A DNA stretch of 64,000 nucleotides from Viola odorata (lineage: Eukaryota; Streptophyta; Magnoliopsida; Malpighiales; Violaceae): assembly GCA_963691705.1 (NCBI GenBank), contig OY829546.1:35062040-35126039 (forward strand). Reading direction: 5' to 3'. Positions 10,193-20,743 of this stretch are shown piece by piece (the stretch's first letter is position 1; the number at the start of each line of letters is the position of its first letter). Below the pieces are notes generated by a model. It worked only from the letters and a program-made list of their open reading frames with translations, ran no database searches and was not told where the DNA came from. The translations under genes and the position numbers were made by a program.

Positions 10193-10329
10193 GCATAAAA
10201 GTTTCCCTTCGTAAGTTCCCTCTTTCAAAATATCTTTCAATTTCAAACAATTATCTAACTATTTTTCTCAACTAAACACTAATAAAGTTTCTGATTTATA
10301 TGAATTAAGAACTGAACTAGCTTCTAAAT

Positions 10330-10859
10330 GTGATGATATTGAAAAATCCTATGTTGAAAAATCTTTATAATGAAATAATGGGCGAAAGTATAGTTCCAAT
10401 CTCTAATACTGAAACCCCATTATGGAATGACGATTTGATAAAAATTGAACTCTTCAGAAATATGATAGAAGCCACTAATAAAACTATCCAAACTATTATG
10501 GATACCATTAACCACTATGAGGAAGCTGTTGAGAGTAAGAAAAAGAAACAGAAAATGGAAAAGTTAAAAGGAATTGTTACTCATCCTTATACCCCTTATC
10601 CTAATCCTAGAACCATGAATCCTAATCCGACCACTCTTGCTTCAACCTCTCATTATCTACCTCCAAATCTGATCTTTCCCATGCGAGCTGGGTCTAATCG
10701 ACAAATGATAGAAGAAACCAATAAAGTAATAAACACACCCATCTTCCCGCCTGAACATGTCCATGAACATCTGAACCCATCCTCCTCAACTCTGCCATCT
10801 CTATCTTCCACTTACGCAGCCCACTTGTTCAATTTATTGATGACACTTGTTCGATTTAT
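10330..10859 (+). pseudogene. ORF downstream of the pararetroviral promoter, truncated
   Basis: The reading frame encodes a Lys/Glu/Asn-rich protein with a helical segment (ETNKVINTPIF region near the end) and a Pro/Thr/Ser-rich middle. It runs into the asg3 sequence at about 10860, so its real C-terminus is missing. Position after the promoter suggests the first ORF of the viral genome, but I do not recognise the protein family. The frame also seems open upstream of 10330, so the start is uncertain. Confidence 0.4.
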
Positions 10860-11162
10860 TGTTATCTGAGCTGGGTCGATATCATACTGACGCAGCAACT
10901 TCTTTACAGACTCATGAATGGGAAAGCGAAATCCATAAAGGAACATCTTAAAATAGACCATCTTATCACTCTTGGACAAGGGATCATGAAGCCGTTGACC
11001 CGCCTCAGGAATCCTAACGGAAAAACCAAGAGGAAAGGTGATACCCTGACCCTCCAACGTAGCCTTCAGAACCGCGTCGCAAGTGAAGATACTGGGTGTT
11101 CTCTCAATTTCTGGGTCTATAGGCATCTGAAGACCCCTAGGGTCTCTAGTCATGCGCATAAT
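10860..11162 (-). pseudogene. asg3 N-terminal remnant of Tat-B
   Basis: The start at 11162 (MRMTRDPRGLQ) leads into the asg3 signature IDPEIERTPSIFTCDAVLKA, then YFKMFLYGFRFPIHES and DPAQIT, matching asg3-C. The frame is cut at DPAQIT by the pararetrovirus fragment, so the rest of the gene is lost. Together with 7399-8139 it shows that Tat-B once carried the same antisense module. Confidence 0.7.
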
Positions 11163-11353
11163 GAACCAATGAGAAGAAAATCTGAGGAAAATGGAGCAAA
11201 AATACCTGGAAAAAGAAGGCAGTGTGTAGGTCGCCGGTGCCGATGAGCGGTTGAAGAAATATCCTTCGAATAAAAGAAGAAGCAAAAGACAGAAGACGAT
11301 GAGAAAGAATTTCAAAGTGCGAGCAAAAGTGTTAAAAGAAAACAGTGGTTCCC

Positions 11354-11403
11354 TTTTAAAGGTTAACCTGAGTACCAAACAACCTGTGAAAACGAGACAC
11401 GTG
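11354..11403 (-). promoter_or_regulatory. Candidate asg3 promoter of Tat-B
   Basis: TTTAAA (about 11355-11360) and a G-box CACGTG (11398-11403) precede the asg3 remnant at about 195 and 236 bp. This is the same order as upstream of asg3 in the other Tat copies. Confidence 0.4.
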
Positions 11404-11464
11404 GAAAAATCGCATAAAGATATTTATGATTAAGCATTTATATTCTCGAAGAAAGACAACCACT

Positions 11465-12559
11465 GACTAGGGGCTGACAGAGCAAGAAGGCTTACATGTG
11501 TTACTTGAAATTCACGAAGGGATATGTGGCATGCACATTGCTAGCGGCACCCTGGCAGCCCAAGTCTTTCGGTCGGGATTTTACTGGCCCACCATTCGAC
11601 GAGACTGTCATAACTTCATGAGAACCTGTCAGAAATGCCAGGAATATGCTAAGATTCCTCGAAAACCTGCTGTGCCAATTTCAGAAATAGTCACACCGTG
11701 CCCGTTTGCAAAATGGGGGATTGACATCCTGGGCCCGTTTCCAAAGGCTAGATCTCAGTTAAAATTCGTGGTCGTAGCGGTAGACTACTTCACAAAGTGG
11801 GCCAAAGCTGAGGCGTTAGCTACCATTACCACCGAAAAAATTTGGCGTTTCTTCAAACACCAAGTCATCATGCGATTTGGAGTACCACGCGTGCTAGTTA
11901 GCGACAACGGGACACAATTTACGAGCCAGTTCTTCAGGGATCAATGTGCAGAGTTCTAGATAGAGCAAAGATTCTCCTCTGTGGCACATCCCCAAACCAA
12001 CGGCCAGGCGGAAGTAACTAACCGCAGCATCCTTAGTGGCATCAAAAGAAACTTGGAAGGGTCCAAGAAGAAATGGCCAGACGAATTGCCATATGTACTA
12101 TGGGCCTACCGCATGACTTTCAAGGCCAGCACGGGAGAGACCCCGTTCGCATTAGCATTCGGAACCGAAGCTGTCACACCAGTCGAGATTGGCATGATGA
12201 GCCTCCGGGTGGCTCACTTCAAAGAAGAAAACAATGAAGAAAGGTTACGAGCTAACCTCGATACTCTACCAGAAACACACGAGGAAACCCTCCTGAAAAC
12301 CCTGCACTACAAAAGGAAAATGGCACAATATCACAACCGGCAAGTGAGGGAGCGATTGCTCAAAACCGGAGATTTAGTGCTCAGAGACAGACGGGCAGCA
12401 GGACAACGTATGGGAAAGCTCAGTCCAAACTGGGATGGACCGTATCGTGTCACCCGCATTGTGGGAAAAGGAGCATACCATCTGGAAATGCTCGAGGGAA
12501 CGCCCCTGCAAAACTCTTGGAACATCGCTCGGTTGAGGCTATACCACGCCAGGAGCTAA
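11465..12559 (+). pseudogene. Tat-lineage integrase, 5'-truncated, one nonsense codon
   Basis: The frame carries the end of the HHCC zinc finger (RTCQKCQEYAKIP) and the DDE catalytic core: first Asp in KWGIDILGPFPKA, second in VSDNGTQF, and Glu in NGQAEVTNRS. A C-terminal GDLVLRDRR...NWDGPYRV region follows, and the frame ends at TAA 12559. An in-frame TAG at 11957-11959 sits between the second Asp and the Glu. It would insert element cDNA if whole; here it cannot, because of the stop and the absent N-terminus. The sequence style (IHEGICG, AKWGIDILG, AYRMTFKASTGETPF) is that of Tat-type Ty3/gypsy elements. Confidence 0.85.
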
Positions 12560-12644
12560 TCGGGTAACATCAAAGTTATTCTAATAAATGAATATTGAGA
12601 TATTCACCGTGCGTTTGCTACTGGAAATATGCAGGTAGCGAAGA

Positions 12645-13130
12645 ATGCCAGGGGTGAAAATCCTATCCTTGTGATGGCTGGTCTTGATCAGACAGCTCAT
12701 TAAGACGACGCACGCCCTGGCATAACAAGGCGTTTGGGAGTGAAAATCCTATCCTTATGGTAACCGTGCTCACATAGACAGCCCATTAAGACGAGGCACG
12801 ACCCCAAACGGCTCCCCGGAGTGAAAATCCTATCCTTGCGGCAACCGTGCTCACATAGACGGCCCGTTAAGATGAGGCACGCCCCAGAATCCTTGGGAGT
12901 GAAATCCTATTCTTATGGTAACCCCATAGGGAGAGGCACGCCCCAAGGAGAGACCAACTCCGTCCTGGAAGTGAAAATCCTATCCTTGTGGTAACCGTGC
13001 TCACATAGATAGCCCATAGAGACGAGGCACGATTCCACGGACGCGAGGTACAACGCTTGGGGGTGAAAAGTCCTATCCTTGTGATGGCTGGTCTTGATCA
13101 GACAGCTCACTAAGACGAGGCACTCCCCAA
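12645..13130 (+). repeat. Tandem repeat array 1 after the Tat-C integrase
   Basis: About six imperfect units of roughly 70-87 bp, each with 'GTGAAAATCCTATCCTT', a 'GGTAACCGTGCTCACATAGA' or 'GATGGCTGGTCTTGATCAGA' variant, then 'GACGAGGCACG'. It is the same family as 6297-6830. It is non-coding and may be structural in the element RNA. Confidence 0.8.
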
Positions 13131-13665
13131 AGCCTATCTGTGGCGAAACAAAGACATCCCAACTAGTAGCCGCGCGGTTGATACCCGGCGAAGCGATGTT
13201 GGAGCCTATCTGTGGCGAAAGGAAACAAAGACATCCCAACTAGTAGCCGCGCGATTGATACTCGGCGAAGCGATGTTGGAGCCTATCTGTGGCGAAAGGA
13301 AACAAAGACATCCCAACTAGTAGCCGCGCGGTTGATATCTGGCGAAGCGATGTTGGAGCCTATCTGTGGCGGAAAAGAAACAAAAGAAAACCTAACTAGT
13401 AGCCGCGCGGTTGATACCCGGCGAAGCGATGTTGGAGCCTATCTGTGGCGGAAAAGAAACAAAAGAAATCCTAACTAGTAGCCGCGCGGTTGATACCCGG
13501 CGAAGCGATGTTGGAGCCTATCTGTGGCGGAAAAGAAACAAAGAAATCCTAACTAGTAGCCGCGCGGTTGATACCCGGCGAAGCGATGTTGGAGCCTAAC
13601 TCTGGCGAAAAGAAACAAAGAAATCCTAACTAGTAGCCGCGCGGTTGATACCCGGTGAAACGATG
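13131..13665 (+). repeat. Tandem repeat array 2 of Tat-C (seven units of 72-79 bp)
   Basis: The word AGCCTATCTGTGGCG recurs at 13131, 13203, 13280, 13357, 13436, 13515 and (slightly changed) 13593. Each is followed by AACTAGTAGCCGCGCGGTTG and CGGCGAAGCGATGTTGG. Unit identity is high, so amplification is recent or homogenised. Apparent ORFs arise because several units are near multiples of 3; I do not consider them coding. Confidence 0.9.
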
Positions 13666-14055
13666 ACGGAAAGGTGACTATACTGCAACAACAACGTTGA
13701 GACAGATGTAAAGCCCCCTCTGGCAACGAGGGACGGCAGGAATATATGTGCAGCAGAAGTGGAAGTGACGCTGATTTACACTCAGAGAGACTATCGAAGG
13801 ATATAATGGACATGCTACTTGAATGAAGCTGATGAAAAGCTAACGGGATACAACGCGAAACTATGCGTCTGTGGAAACCTAACGCCAAACGTCCCGTGCG
13901 GACAAGTGATCAAACGGCATTATGAAGAAAAGCAGATAAAAAACTTCTATCCAAAAAGAGTGGATTAGCCAAGTCAAGGCCCATATCGTTTGAAGTACAA
14001 AATATAGACGGGCCCGTCAGCCACAAAAATGTAAAACATCTAAACAACAAAAGGT
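13666..14055. other. Non-coding spacer between repeats and asg4-C
   Basis: No coding signal or repeat recognised. It would hold the 3' UTR and terminator of the minus-strand asg4 gene. Confidence 0.4.
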
Positions 14056-16337
14056 CTAAAGATTGGGCGGCGCGTTGACCCCTCCTTGCTGAGCAGCCTT
14101 CCACTGATAGAAACCGCTATCAGTAATGGAGGAGGCTCTCTTGTCAAAATACGCGGAGAGATCTTCAATACGGAGCTCCTCAACTCCATAATGATGCATC
14201 ACGGCTTCTGACATGATTCCCCCACCCTGCTCAAAGTACCAACGGTTCTTCTCAGCGTTAAGGGAGGAATCGGCAGATAGCTCGGCGTTTCTCTGTCTCT
14301 CCAGACGCAGGCTATCCTCCTCCTGAGAGAGGCGTAGGGCCAGATCAGCACGTTGTCTCTTCTCCTCCTCCAAAGCTAACTTAGCGGCCTCCAACTCTTG
14401 TTTGACCGCGATAGCCTCTCCCTGAGCAGTCTCCATACTTTTATTGGCAGCAGCAAGGGAATTTTCAAGACGCTGTCGCTCTTCCAACAGCCTGTTTACC
14501 CCTCCTTGACCGATAGCTGCAGCTCTGGCATTCTCTTCATCCATATAGTGAAGATGGCAAAGCATAGAAAACGCCTGAGAGCGAAGGAAATTGATGCGCC
14601 CCTGCTCGCCCCGAGCCACAAAGGCATCCCTCTCTCTTGGAAGAGACAAAATCTCTGCTACCAGATAAGCGGTAGAGGAAATCATGGTCTCATGATCAGC
14701 ATCGGCAGGAAACTGCAGAATATTGTCCCTAAAGGAGCGCAAGCTAACGTGATGAGTCGGCATGAGAGGAGGATCGTAAGGAGAGATACCAACCATTAAA
14801 GCAGGAGCGGGCCCACCCCTCACAATAGGTGGATGAGGCATCGGAACAAAGAACAACGCACCAGGAGAAGCTGGCCGGCTAGAGAGGCCTTCCGCGTTAG
14901 GCATCGAGACCTCATTGCCTCCGGGCACCTCAGGATTAAGGGCATCAGAATCATAGCCCGTTGGGGTGTGCGCGGAATGGATTGGAGAACCAGGAGGCAC
15001 ATGGGGTTGACCTCCAAAATCAACAGGTTCCGATTGATCAGCAGATACACCCTCACCCCCAAGGGCACTCGAACTACGATTGGTGGCCGAGGAAGAAGGA
15101 CCATTCGGGAGATCATAGCGAGCCTTCTTCTTACGCTCGCGAAGGACATCAGCGATACCCATATCTCCCTGGGAGGTAGAAGGGACAGAAGCAGCAACGA
15201 CTTCCTAAATAACGCAGAACGTGATAAGGAAACGGTGCAAAAAAGAAAGGCTAAAGTTTTAAAAATGTTCACCTGAGTGGTGGAGGATGCAAGAGGAATC
15301 CCAACAGGAATCGGTTCAACCGTAGCCTCTGAAGAGACAACGGTCTGGGACGAAACGGATGGGGCAGCACGTGCTTTCCTAGGCCATTTCTGTCTTACAA
15401 CCCGAGGGCCCGTAACGCTAGCGGTAGCAGTGGCCTCCCCTTCCTTAGCAGCAGCGGCAGCAGCAGCCCTAGCTTCAGCGACAACTTTCTTTTTCGCCTC
15501 CTGTTTCCTCCTCCTTCGGAAATACTCAGGCTCCCAACCAGGCGGAGGCACTGCACAATCACAAAATGTTAGCGTTAGTACTTCTTGACAACGCAAAAGA
15601 AAAAAGGTCAAACGCTCACCCTTCTTGCACTGTTCCACGGGCAACCCGTTGGCCACTTTTCGGGCATCAACGCTAAAATCAAATTGAAGTAGCGTCTTCA
15701 ACCAGCCATTCTCCGGGTCGGAAAGGGGTTTCCGATGACCCCAAGCCCCATCTTTAATTGTTTCGTTGAAGCCAGCCCTCCACAACGGCTCAGGCAGATC
15801 AACAATAAAAAATTCCTCTTTCCAGTGAGGAATGGAAGACTCAATGCCCATTAGTTTCCAAGTAAAGGGCTTCAAGGAACCGTCTTCGTAGCGAGGCGAT
15901 ATCGATATCACCCCTTTACGGGAATACAATTGGAAAATGTCATGAAGAAACACTAAGGTGGGAGATTCTATTCCCTTGAAACGGCACAGTGCGGCAAAAG
16001 CACTAACAACGCAAATCGCGTTAGGACTCAACTGAGCCGGAGCCAAATCAGAATCAGCCAACAACAATTTTACAAGCGGGTCAAGAGGGAGACGAAACCC
16101 ATGATCGAAGAGCTTAGCATACAGCATTCTACTATTTCCGGGCAAAATGTTGTTCAATCGAAGCGATTCAGAAGCAGGATGCACGGGATATTCCTTGGGA
16201 AATCGTGCAGAAAACCCAGCAAGCCTACGGTTAATTAAAGGCAGTGTGTACAAAGAAGTGGGAGTGGTATCAATTACTTCTTCCCCGGAGGACCTTTGAG
16301 GATCTCCTTCTTCAGAGGATTTCTTAGTTCTAGCCAT
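14056..16337 (-). CDS. asg4, copy C: spliced antisense protein, predicted 714 aa, apparently intact
   Basis: Predicted exons (minus): 16337-15620, 15550-15273 and 15204-14056. Intron 1 (69 bp, GTGAGC...GTGCAG) is phase 1; intron 2 (68 bp, GTGAAC...TTTAG) is phase 0 and must be removed to reach exon 3. Both splice-site pairs occur at matching places in copy A. Domains: a gypsy-type-transposon-like region about residues 70-200 (LFDHGFRLPLDPLVKLLL, LAPAQLSPNAICVVS), a basic RRRRKQEAKKK segment and Ala-rich stretch in exon 2, a basic RERKKKARYDL motif starting the aligned part of exon 3, Pro/Ser/Gly linkers, and a coiled coil about residues 565-650. No stop was found in the spliced frame. Function is unknown; a nuclear, oligomerising protein is a reasonable guess from basic and coiled-coil parts. 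The start was chosen by alignment to copy A (MAKTSS/MARTKKSS). Confidence 0.75.
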
Positions 16338-16512
16338 GGCCAACAAGGAAGAAACAAAGAGAAAAGAAAAAGGATGTGTACCTTGTACGTTCGTGAAAGA
16401 GAATGCGAGGAGTCTAGAACCAGAAAGAGAGAGCGGCGCAAAGTATTTATCCGAAGACGAAATAGCGTATAAGGGAAAGATGGAAAAAGAAAAAGGGGTA
16501 GAAGAAACAATA

Positions 16513-16684
16513 GATATAACCCTGAAAGGGCGACCAGTCAGCAGCAGACACGTGGCGAAGCAACACGTCATAAAGTAAGGCACGCGCCAGAAGGTGCAAA
16601 TTTGAAATAAGGACGAAACGCCTCTGCATTTGCAACTCCCTAGGAGACGCTTGCTCCAAACGCCCCTCTGAGGAAGGACACGTG
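16513..16684 (-). promoter_or_regulatory. Candidate asg4-C promoter (TATA-like box and two G-boxes)
   Basis: TATATC on the minus strand (16518-16513) lies about 178 bp upstream of the start. CACGTG is at 16549-16554 and 16679-16684. The surrounding words (GGGTTATAT, GACTGGTC, ACACGTGTC) match the asg4-A promoter in order and spacing. Confidence 0.5.
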
Positions 16685-17468
16685 TCTTCTTTCATCATTA
16701 CCCTTCAAGTCGCATTAAATGAGGGACAGAGGGTTTGATTAAAAAACATAAAAAGCAGCGCTGGCCTTGCCAAACGGTGCGATGGCACAAAAAGATAAAG
16801 AAGGAATAAACGGTAATATCATACAGTGCGACAAAGGATACAAAGCGTCAGCATTATTACATGAGAAACAATGTTCGAATGGTTTTCAAGAAATAAACAA
16901 AAGACAACAACAAGAAAAACAAGGAAAGGCCCAGCACCATCGCTAGCGTCAGACTTTCTCCCCCAAAGGGCCAGAAGAACCGCTATCACCTTTGCTAATC
17001 TCACCCATCACGATAGACATGTAATCAGCTACCTGGGCCGGATCCGAAGGGTTACCTTTGAAACAGGACGCAAACCCAGAAACGAAGGCCTCCAGAACCC
17101 TCTTCCTCCATAACTCTTCCTTTAATGACGCCCTAACAGACCCCTCATCTCGAGCAAGTACCTCTTCTCGGAGAAAGAGATTCTTCTTCCTTTCTAGCGC
17201 CAATTCCGCCTCCAGAACTTCTACCTTGGCTTTCCCGACAGATTTTTCTCTGTCCAATTCCGCCTCCAGAACTTCTACCTTGGCTTTCCCGATAGATTTT
17301 TCTCTGTCCAATTCCGTTTGGGATGATTCACAGAGGCGCGTCAGAAACCTAGAATGCTCCACCGCCTTCTCTAGCTGCACCCTTGCAACACACAATGCGC
17401 TGGAAAAATTACGGGACTCGCGATCGTGAATTTCGAATTGATAATTCAGATGGCGGAAAAAGTCCAGA

Positions 17469-18412
17469 TGATATGATCCGGCCCCCGGGTGTGAGGGTCG
17501 AATGATATGCAACCAAAGGGAGGATCTAGCTCTAGATTTGTACACACAAACGACCACAAAACAGTAGGAAAACACATGGAGACGCAGCGGAAATTGAAAG
17601 GATAAATACCCGGATTAGAGAAAGCGTTGGAGGCGGGAGGGATGATTGAACAACGAACGATTGAACTTGAGTTCGGATTGTTGAATGGCTTTAACACGGG
17701 CAGATTGTTCAAGAACATAAACACACTCAAATTCGGATTCATTGCTCACACAAATGGAAGTAATAACAGATTACACATTTAAAGGATTCTTGTTCTTTTT
17801 ACTTGACTCAAGCCATGGCGATCCAAGACCAAGGCAAGCCCCAAGATGGAGCCCCGGATGAATGAATGAGGAAGGAGTGTTCTCACTTAACATTCATTCA
17901 TCATCCAAAGCTTCTTACAAAATAGAAGAAAAGAACTATTTATACTAAGTTACAATAAGCCTACACTATTACAAAAATGACCCTGAAAATGTCCTTGGAA
18001 GACAACATTCGGCCACCAAACCCGAAGGTAGCGTGATTCACGGTTAGGGCTAACCGTGATCACGTTTGCCTACTTTTCCTTACCGTGATCACGGTTAGAC
18101 CTTACCGTGATCACGCCAAGAACCGTACGCTAAAATGTCAACGAGCATAACTTTTGATCCACCCGTTAGATTGATCTGAAACTTGTCCCAAATGAAAGCT
18201 AAGATCTTGAAGTTTCCATCAAGCCTCTGATCACTCAAATCGGATTCCATTTGCTTGTCCAGATGCTCATGATGATTGGTAATCACGCTAATGGTTCTTC
18301 TTTGGCCGGAAAAGCCTCTTTTTGTGCAGCATGGGCTAGGCTAACACTCGGGTCATCTTCCCTTGCCATGGAATGACTTGGGAAGTCTTCAAAGGGGGTT
18401 AGGATCATATCA
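17469..18412 (-). repeat. 3' LTR of the mini LTR element (944 bp)
   Basis: Contains three GTGATCACG words within 18050-18115, two of them part of the palindrome CCGTGATCACGG. It differs from its partner LTR by about 9 substitutions and a 22-bp tandem duplication (GGTTAGACCTTACCGTGATCAC) present here and single in the partner. Confidence 0.9.
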
Positions 18413-19821
18413 AGCCCTTTCCCTTCGAAAGGATTCGTCCTCGAATCCTTGCTTTTTATTTTCTGTAAAATAAAGAAACGATATATATATATAGATATTT
18501 GCGTTAGTTAAAAACACTCGCTCACGTGTTTACACTCGGTGTTTAAAACTCTCGCAAAAAAAAAATTTCGTACCAAAATTCACTCGTGTTTACACTCAAT
18601 AATTCGGTCAAATTTTCCTCAAGTCAAGAGGTTAGGTGAGGAAAGTCTTGCTACCAATTAATGGCAAGGAAGGACACTTGACTTTGTTGTCCACACCATG
18701 GACTTTGATGACCGGCTACACCAAAAGAAAGATTGTTTATTCACAAAGAAAGAATAAACAAAGGGGAAACAAAGACTTTTGACCATCCAAACTCAGATGG
18801 ATCAAAAGAAAAAACTCAAGAACAAGATGAACATATGAAGAACACAAGAAGAACATGAAGAACACCAAGAACACCAAGAACACCAAGATGCTCTTGACAG
18901 ACTTCCGAAAAAAAACTCAACAAAAATAGCAAACGAAGGCTAAACATTACGAAAATTGACAGAAAGACTCCTAAGACACAGAACTACAACTTTCACGAAG
19001 GAAGGACAAGATTATTCCCACGGGAAAATTGCTGGAAACAGACTCAAACACAGAAACTATTTTTCTCGGAAAAATCTGCACACGTTTCTTTGGAAGCCAA
19101 AAAGTATATAAATTTCACCGAGATTGCGGTCGACACAAAAACGAAAGTTGTTCCACACAGACTGAAGTTTAAGCATACAAAAATTCAGAATGTTCTGAGC
19201 GATACAACTTGTACAAAACAGAAAAGAAACAGACACAACAAACTGATTTTCGGACAGAAAATCAGGCACAAGAGGAACGACTCTTGGAAACGAAAACACA
19301 AGATGAACACGAAGAACACGAAAATAAAAAATTTGCACACCTTCGGCTAGGATGGCCAAACATGCACGAAATTTTCACAAGACAAATAAGAAGACACACA
19401 ACCAAGTTTGACACTTTGGATTTTTGGTAATTTCGGACAGAAACTTGACACTTTTCGGAAAGAAACACAAACTAACATGAACACACTCAAGAACACGAAG
19501 AACACGAGAATGAACCTTGACTGCCTCCGCCGGCGATTCTGTCAAGACCCATTTTCGTGGCCGGAACATGTCATCAAGTGTGACACAACAACAATCACAA
19601 GAACTGAAACAACTCAAGAACACAAAAACGAACCTAACTGCCTCGGTCGGCGATTCTGTAGGGCTCGAGTTGTGGCCGAAACAAATCTCAAGTGAAACAA
19701 TTCCAACAAACAAACTCAAGAAAAATCAAGATGATTTTCGGACAAAAAAAATCATCTCAACAACAAGACACAAACAAGGACAGATTTACAAACCCAAGAG
19801 CCCAAAAGCTCCGCTACCACT
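18413..19821 (-). other. Non-coding interior of the mini LTR element
   Basis: 1409 bp, A-rich on the plus strand, with repeated AAGAACACGAAGAACAC-type words (about 18838-18890, 19300-19320 and 19490-19510). It also has a roughly 100-bp imperfect duplication containing 'CTGCCTCCGCCGGCGATTCTGT' / 'CTGCCTCGGTCGGCGATTCTGT'. Short frames here have no similarity to retroelement proteins. Confidence 0.6.
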
Positions 19822-20743
19822 TGATATGATCCGGCCCCCGGGTGTGAGGGTCGAATGATATGCAACCAAAGGGAGGATCTAGCTCTAGATTTGTACACAC
19901 AAACGACCACAAAACAGTAGGAAAACACATGGAGACGCAGCGGAAATTGAAAGGATAAATACCCGGATTAGAGAAAGCGTTGGAGGCGGGAGGGATGATT
20001 GAACAACGAACGATTGAACTTGAGTTCGGATTGTTGAACGGCTTGAACACGGGCAGATTGTTCAAGAACATAAACACACTCAAATTCGGATTCATTGCTC
20101 ACACAAATGGAAGTAATAACAGATTACACATTTAAAGGATTCTTGTTCTTTTTACTTGACTCAAGCCATGGCGATCCAAGACCAAGGCAAGCCCCAAGAT
20201 GGAGCCCCGGATGAATGAATAAGGAAGGAGTGTTCTCACTTAACATTCATTCATCATCCAAAGCTTCTTACAAAATAGAAGAAAAGAACTATTTATACTA
20301 AGTTACAATAAGCCTACACTATTACAAAAATGACCCTGAAAATGTCCTTGGAAGACAACATTCGGTCACCAAACCCGAAGGTAGCGTGATTCACGGTTAG
20401 GGCTAACCGTGATCACGTTTGCCTACTTTTCCTTACCGTGATCACGCCAAGAACCGTACGCTAAAATGTCAACGAGTATAACTTTTGATCCACCCGTCAG
20501 ATTGATCTGAAACTTGTCCCAAATGAAAGCTAAGATCTTGAAGTTTCCATCAAGCCTTTGATCACTCAAATCGGATTCCATTTGCTTGTCCAGATGCTCA
20601 TGATGATTGGTAATCACGCTAATGGTTCTTCTTTGGCCGGAAAAGCCTCTTTTTGTGCAGCATGGGCTAGGCTAACACTCGGGTCTTCTTCCCTTGCCAT
20701 GGAATGACTTGGGAAGTCTTCAAAGGGGGTCAGGATCATATCA
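19822..20743 (-). repeat. 5' LTR of the mini LTR element (922 bp)
   Basis: Same termini as the partner. About 99% identical by eye apart from the 22-bp difference, so the insertion is fairly recent. A related but diverged solo LTR lies at 27279-28091. Confidence 0.9.

Larger units (their letters stand above)
8160..10860 (+). mobile_element. Endogenous pararetrovirus (Caulimoviridae-like) fragment
   Basis: An AT-rich block differs sharply in composition from the flanking Tat sequence. It holds the end of an RT/RNase H polyprotein, downstream ORF remnants, a TATA box with a close-spaced AATAAA typical of pararetroviral promoter/terminal redundancy, and the start of a further ORF. It sits between asg4 (7399-8139) and asg3 (10860-11162) pieces of one Tat remnant. 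Nonsense codons and frame breaks show it is a decayed genomic copy. The genus is not determined, and the exact ends are approximate. Confidence 0.7.
17469..20743 (-). mobile_element. Complete non-autonomous mini LTR retrotransposon (3275 bp), TSD CCAGA
   Basis: Two LTRs (17469-18412 and 19822-20743) start TGATATGATCC and end GGATCATATCA, an 11-bp perfect inverted terminus. They are flanked by CCAGA at 17464-17468 and 20744-20748. Orientation is minus: next to the right LTR the minus strand reads TGGTAGCGGAGC, similar to the initiator-Met primer-binding site TGGTATCAGAGC. Next to the left LTR the minus strand has a polypurine tract (GAAGGGAAAGGGCT), and the LTR TATA box TATAAATAG faces minus. 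The 1409-bp interior has no gag or pol. It must use proteins in trans. Confidence 0.9.

Noticed and set aside
13212..13599. Open frames across tandem repeat array 2
   Set aside because: Repeat units of 72-79 bp give long stop-free readings in more than one frame; unit lengths vary by non-multiples of three.
14398..15588. Plus-strand frames opposite asg4-C
   Set aside because: Shadow readings; the minus strand has conserved domains, splice sites and a homologue at 1-1580.
15551..15619. Reading asg4-C straight through intron 1 (69 bp, no stop)
   Set aside because: Possible for this copy, but copy A has a 71-bp intron at the same site that cannot be read through, and asg3 has an 83-bp intron at the homologous site.
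19057..19719. Short frames in the mini LTR element interior
   Set aside because: No gag/pol similarity; several overlap on both strands and follow simple repeats.
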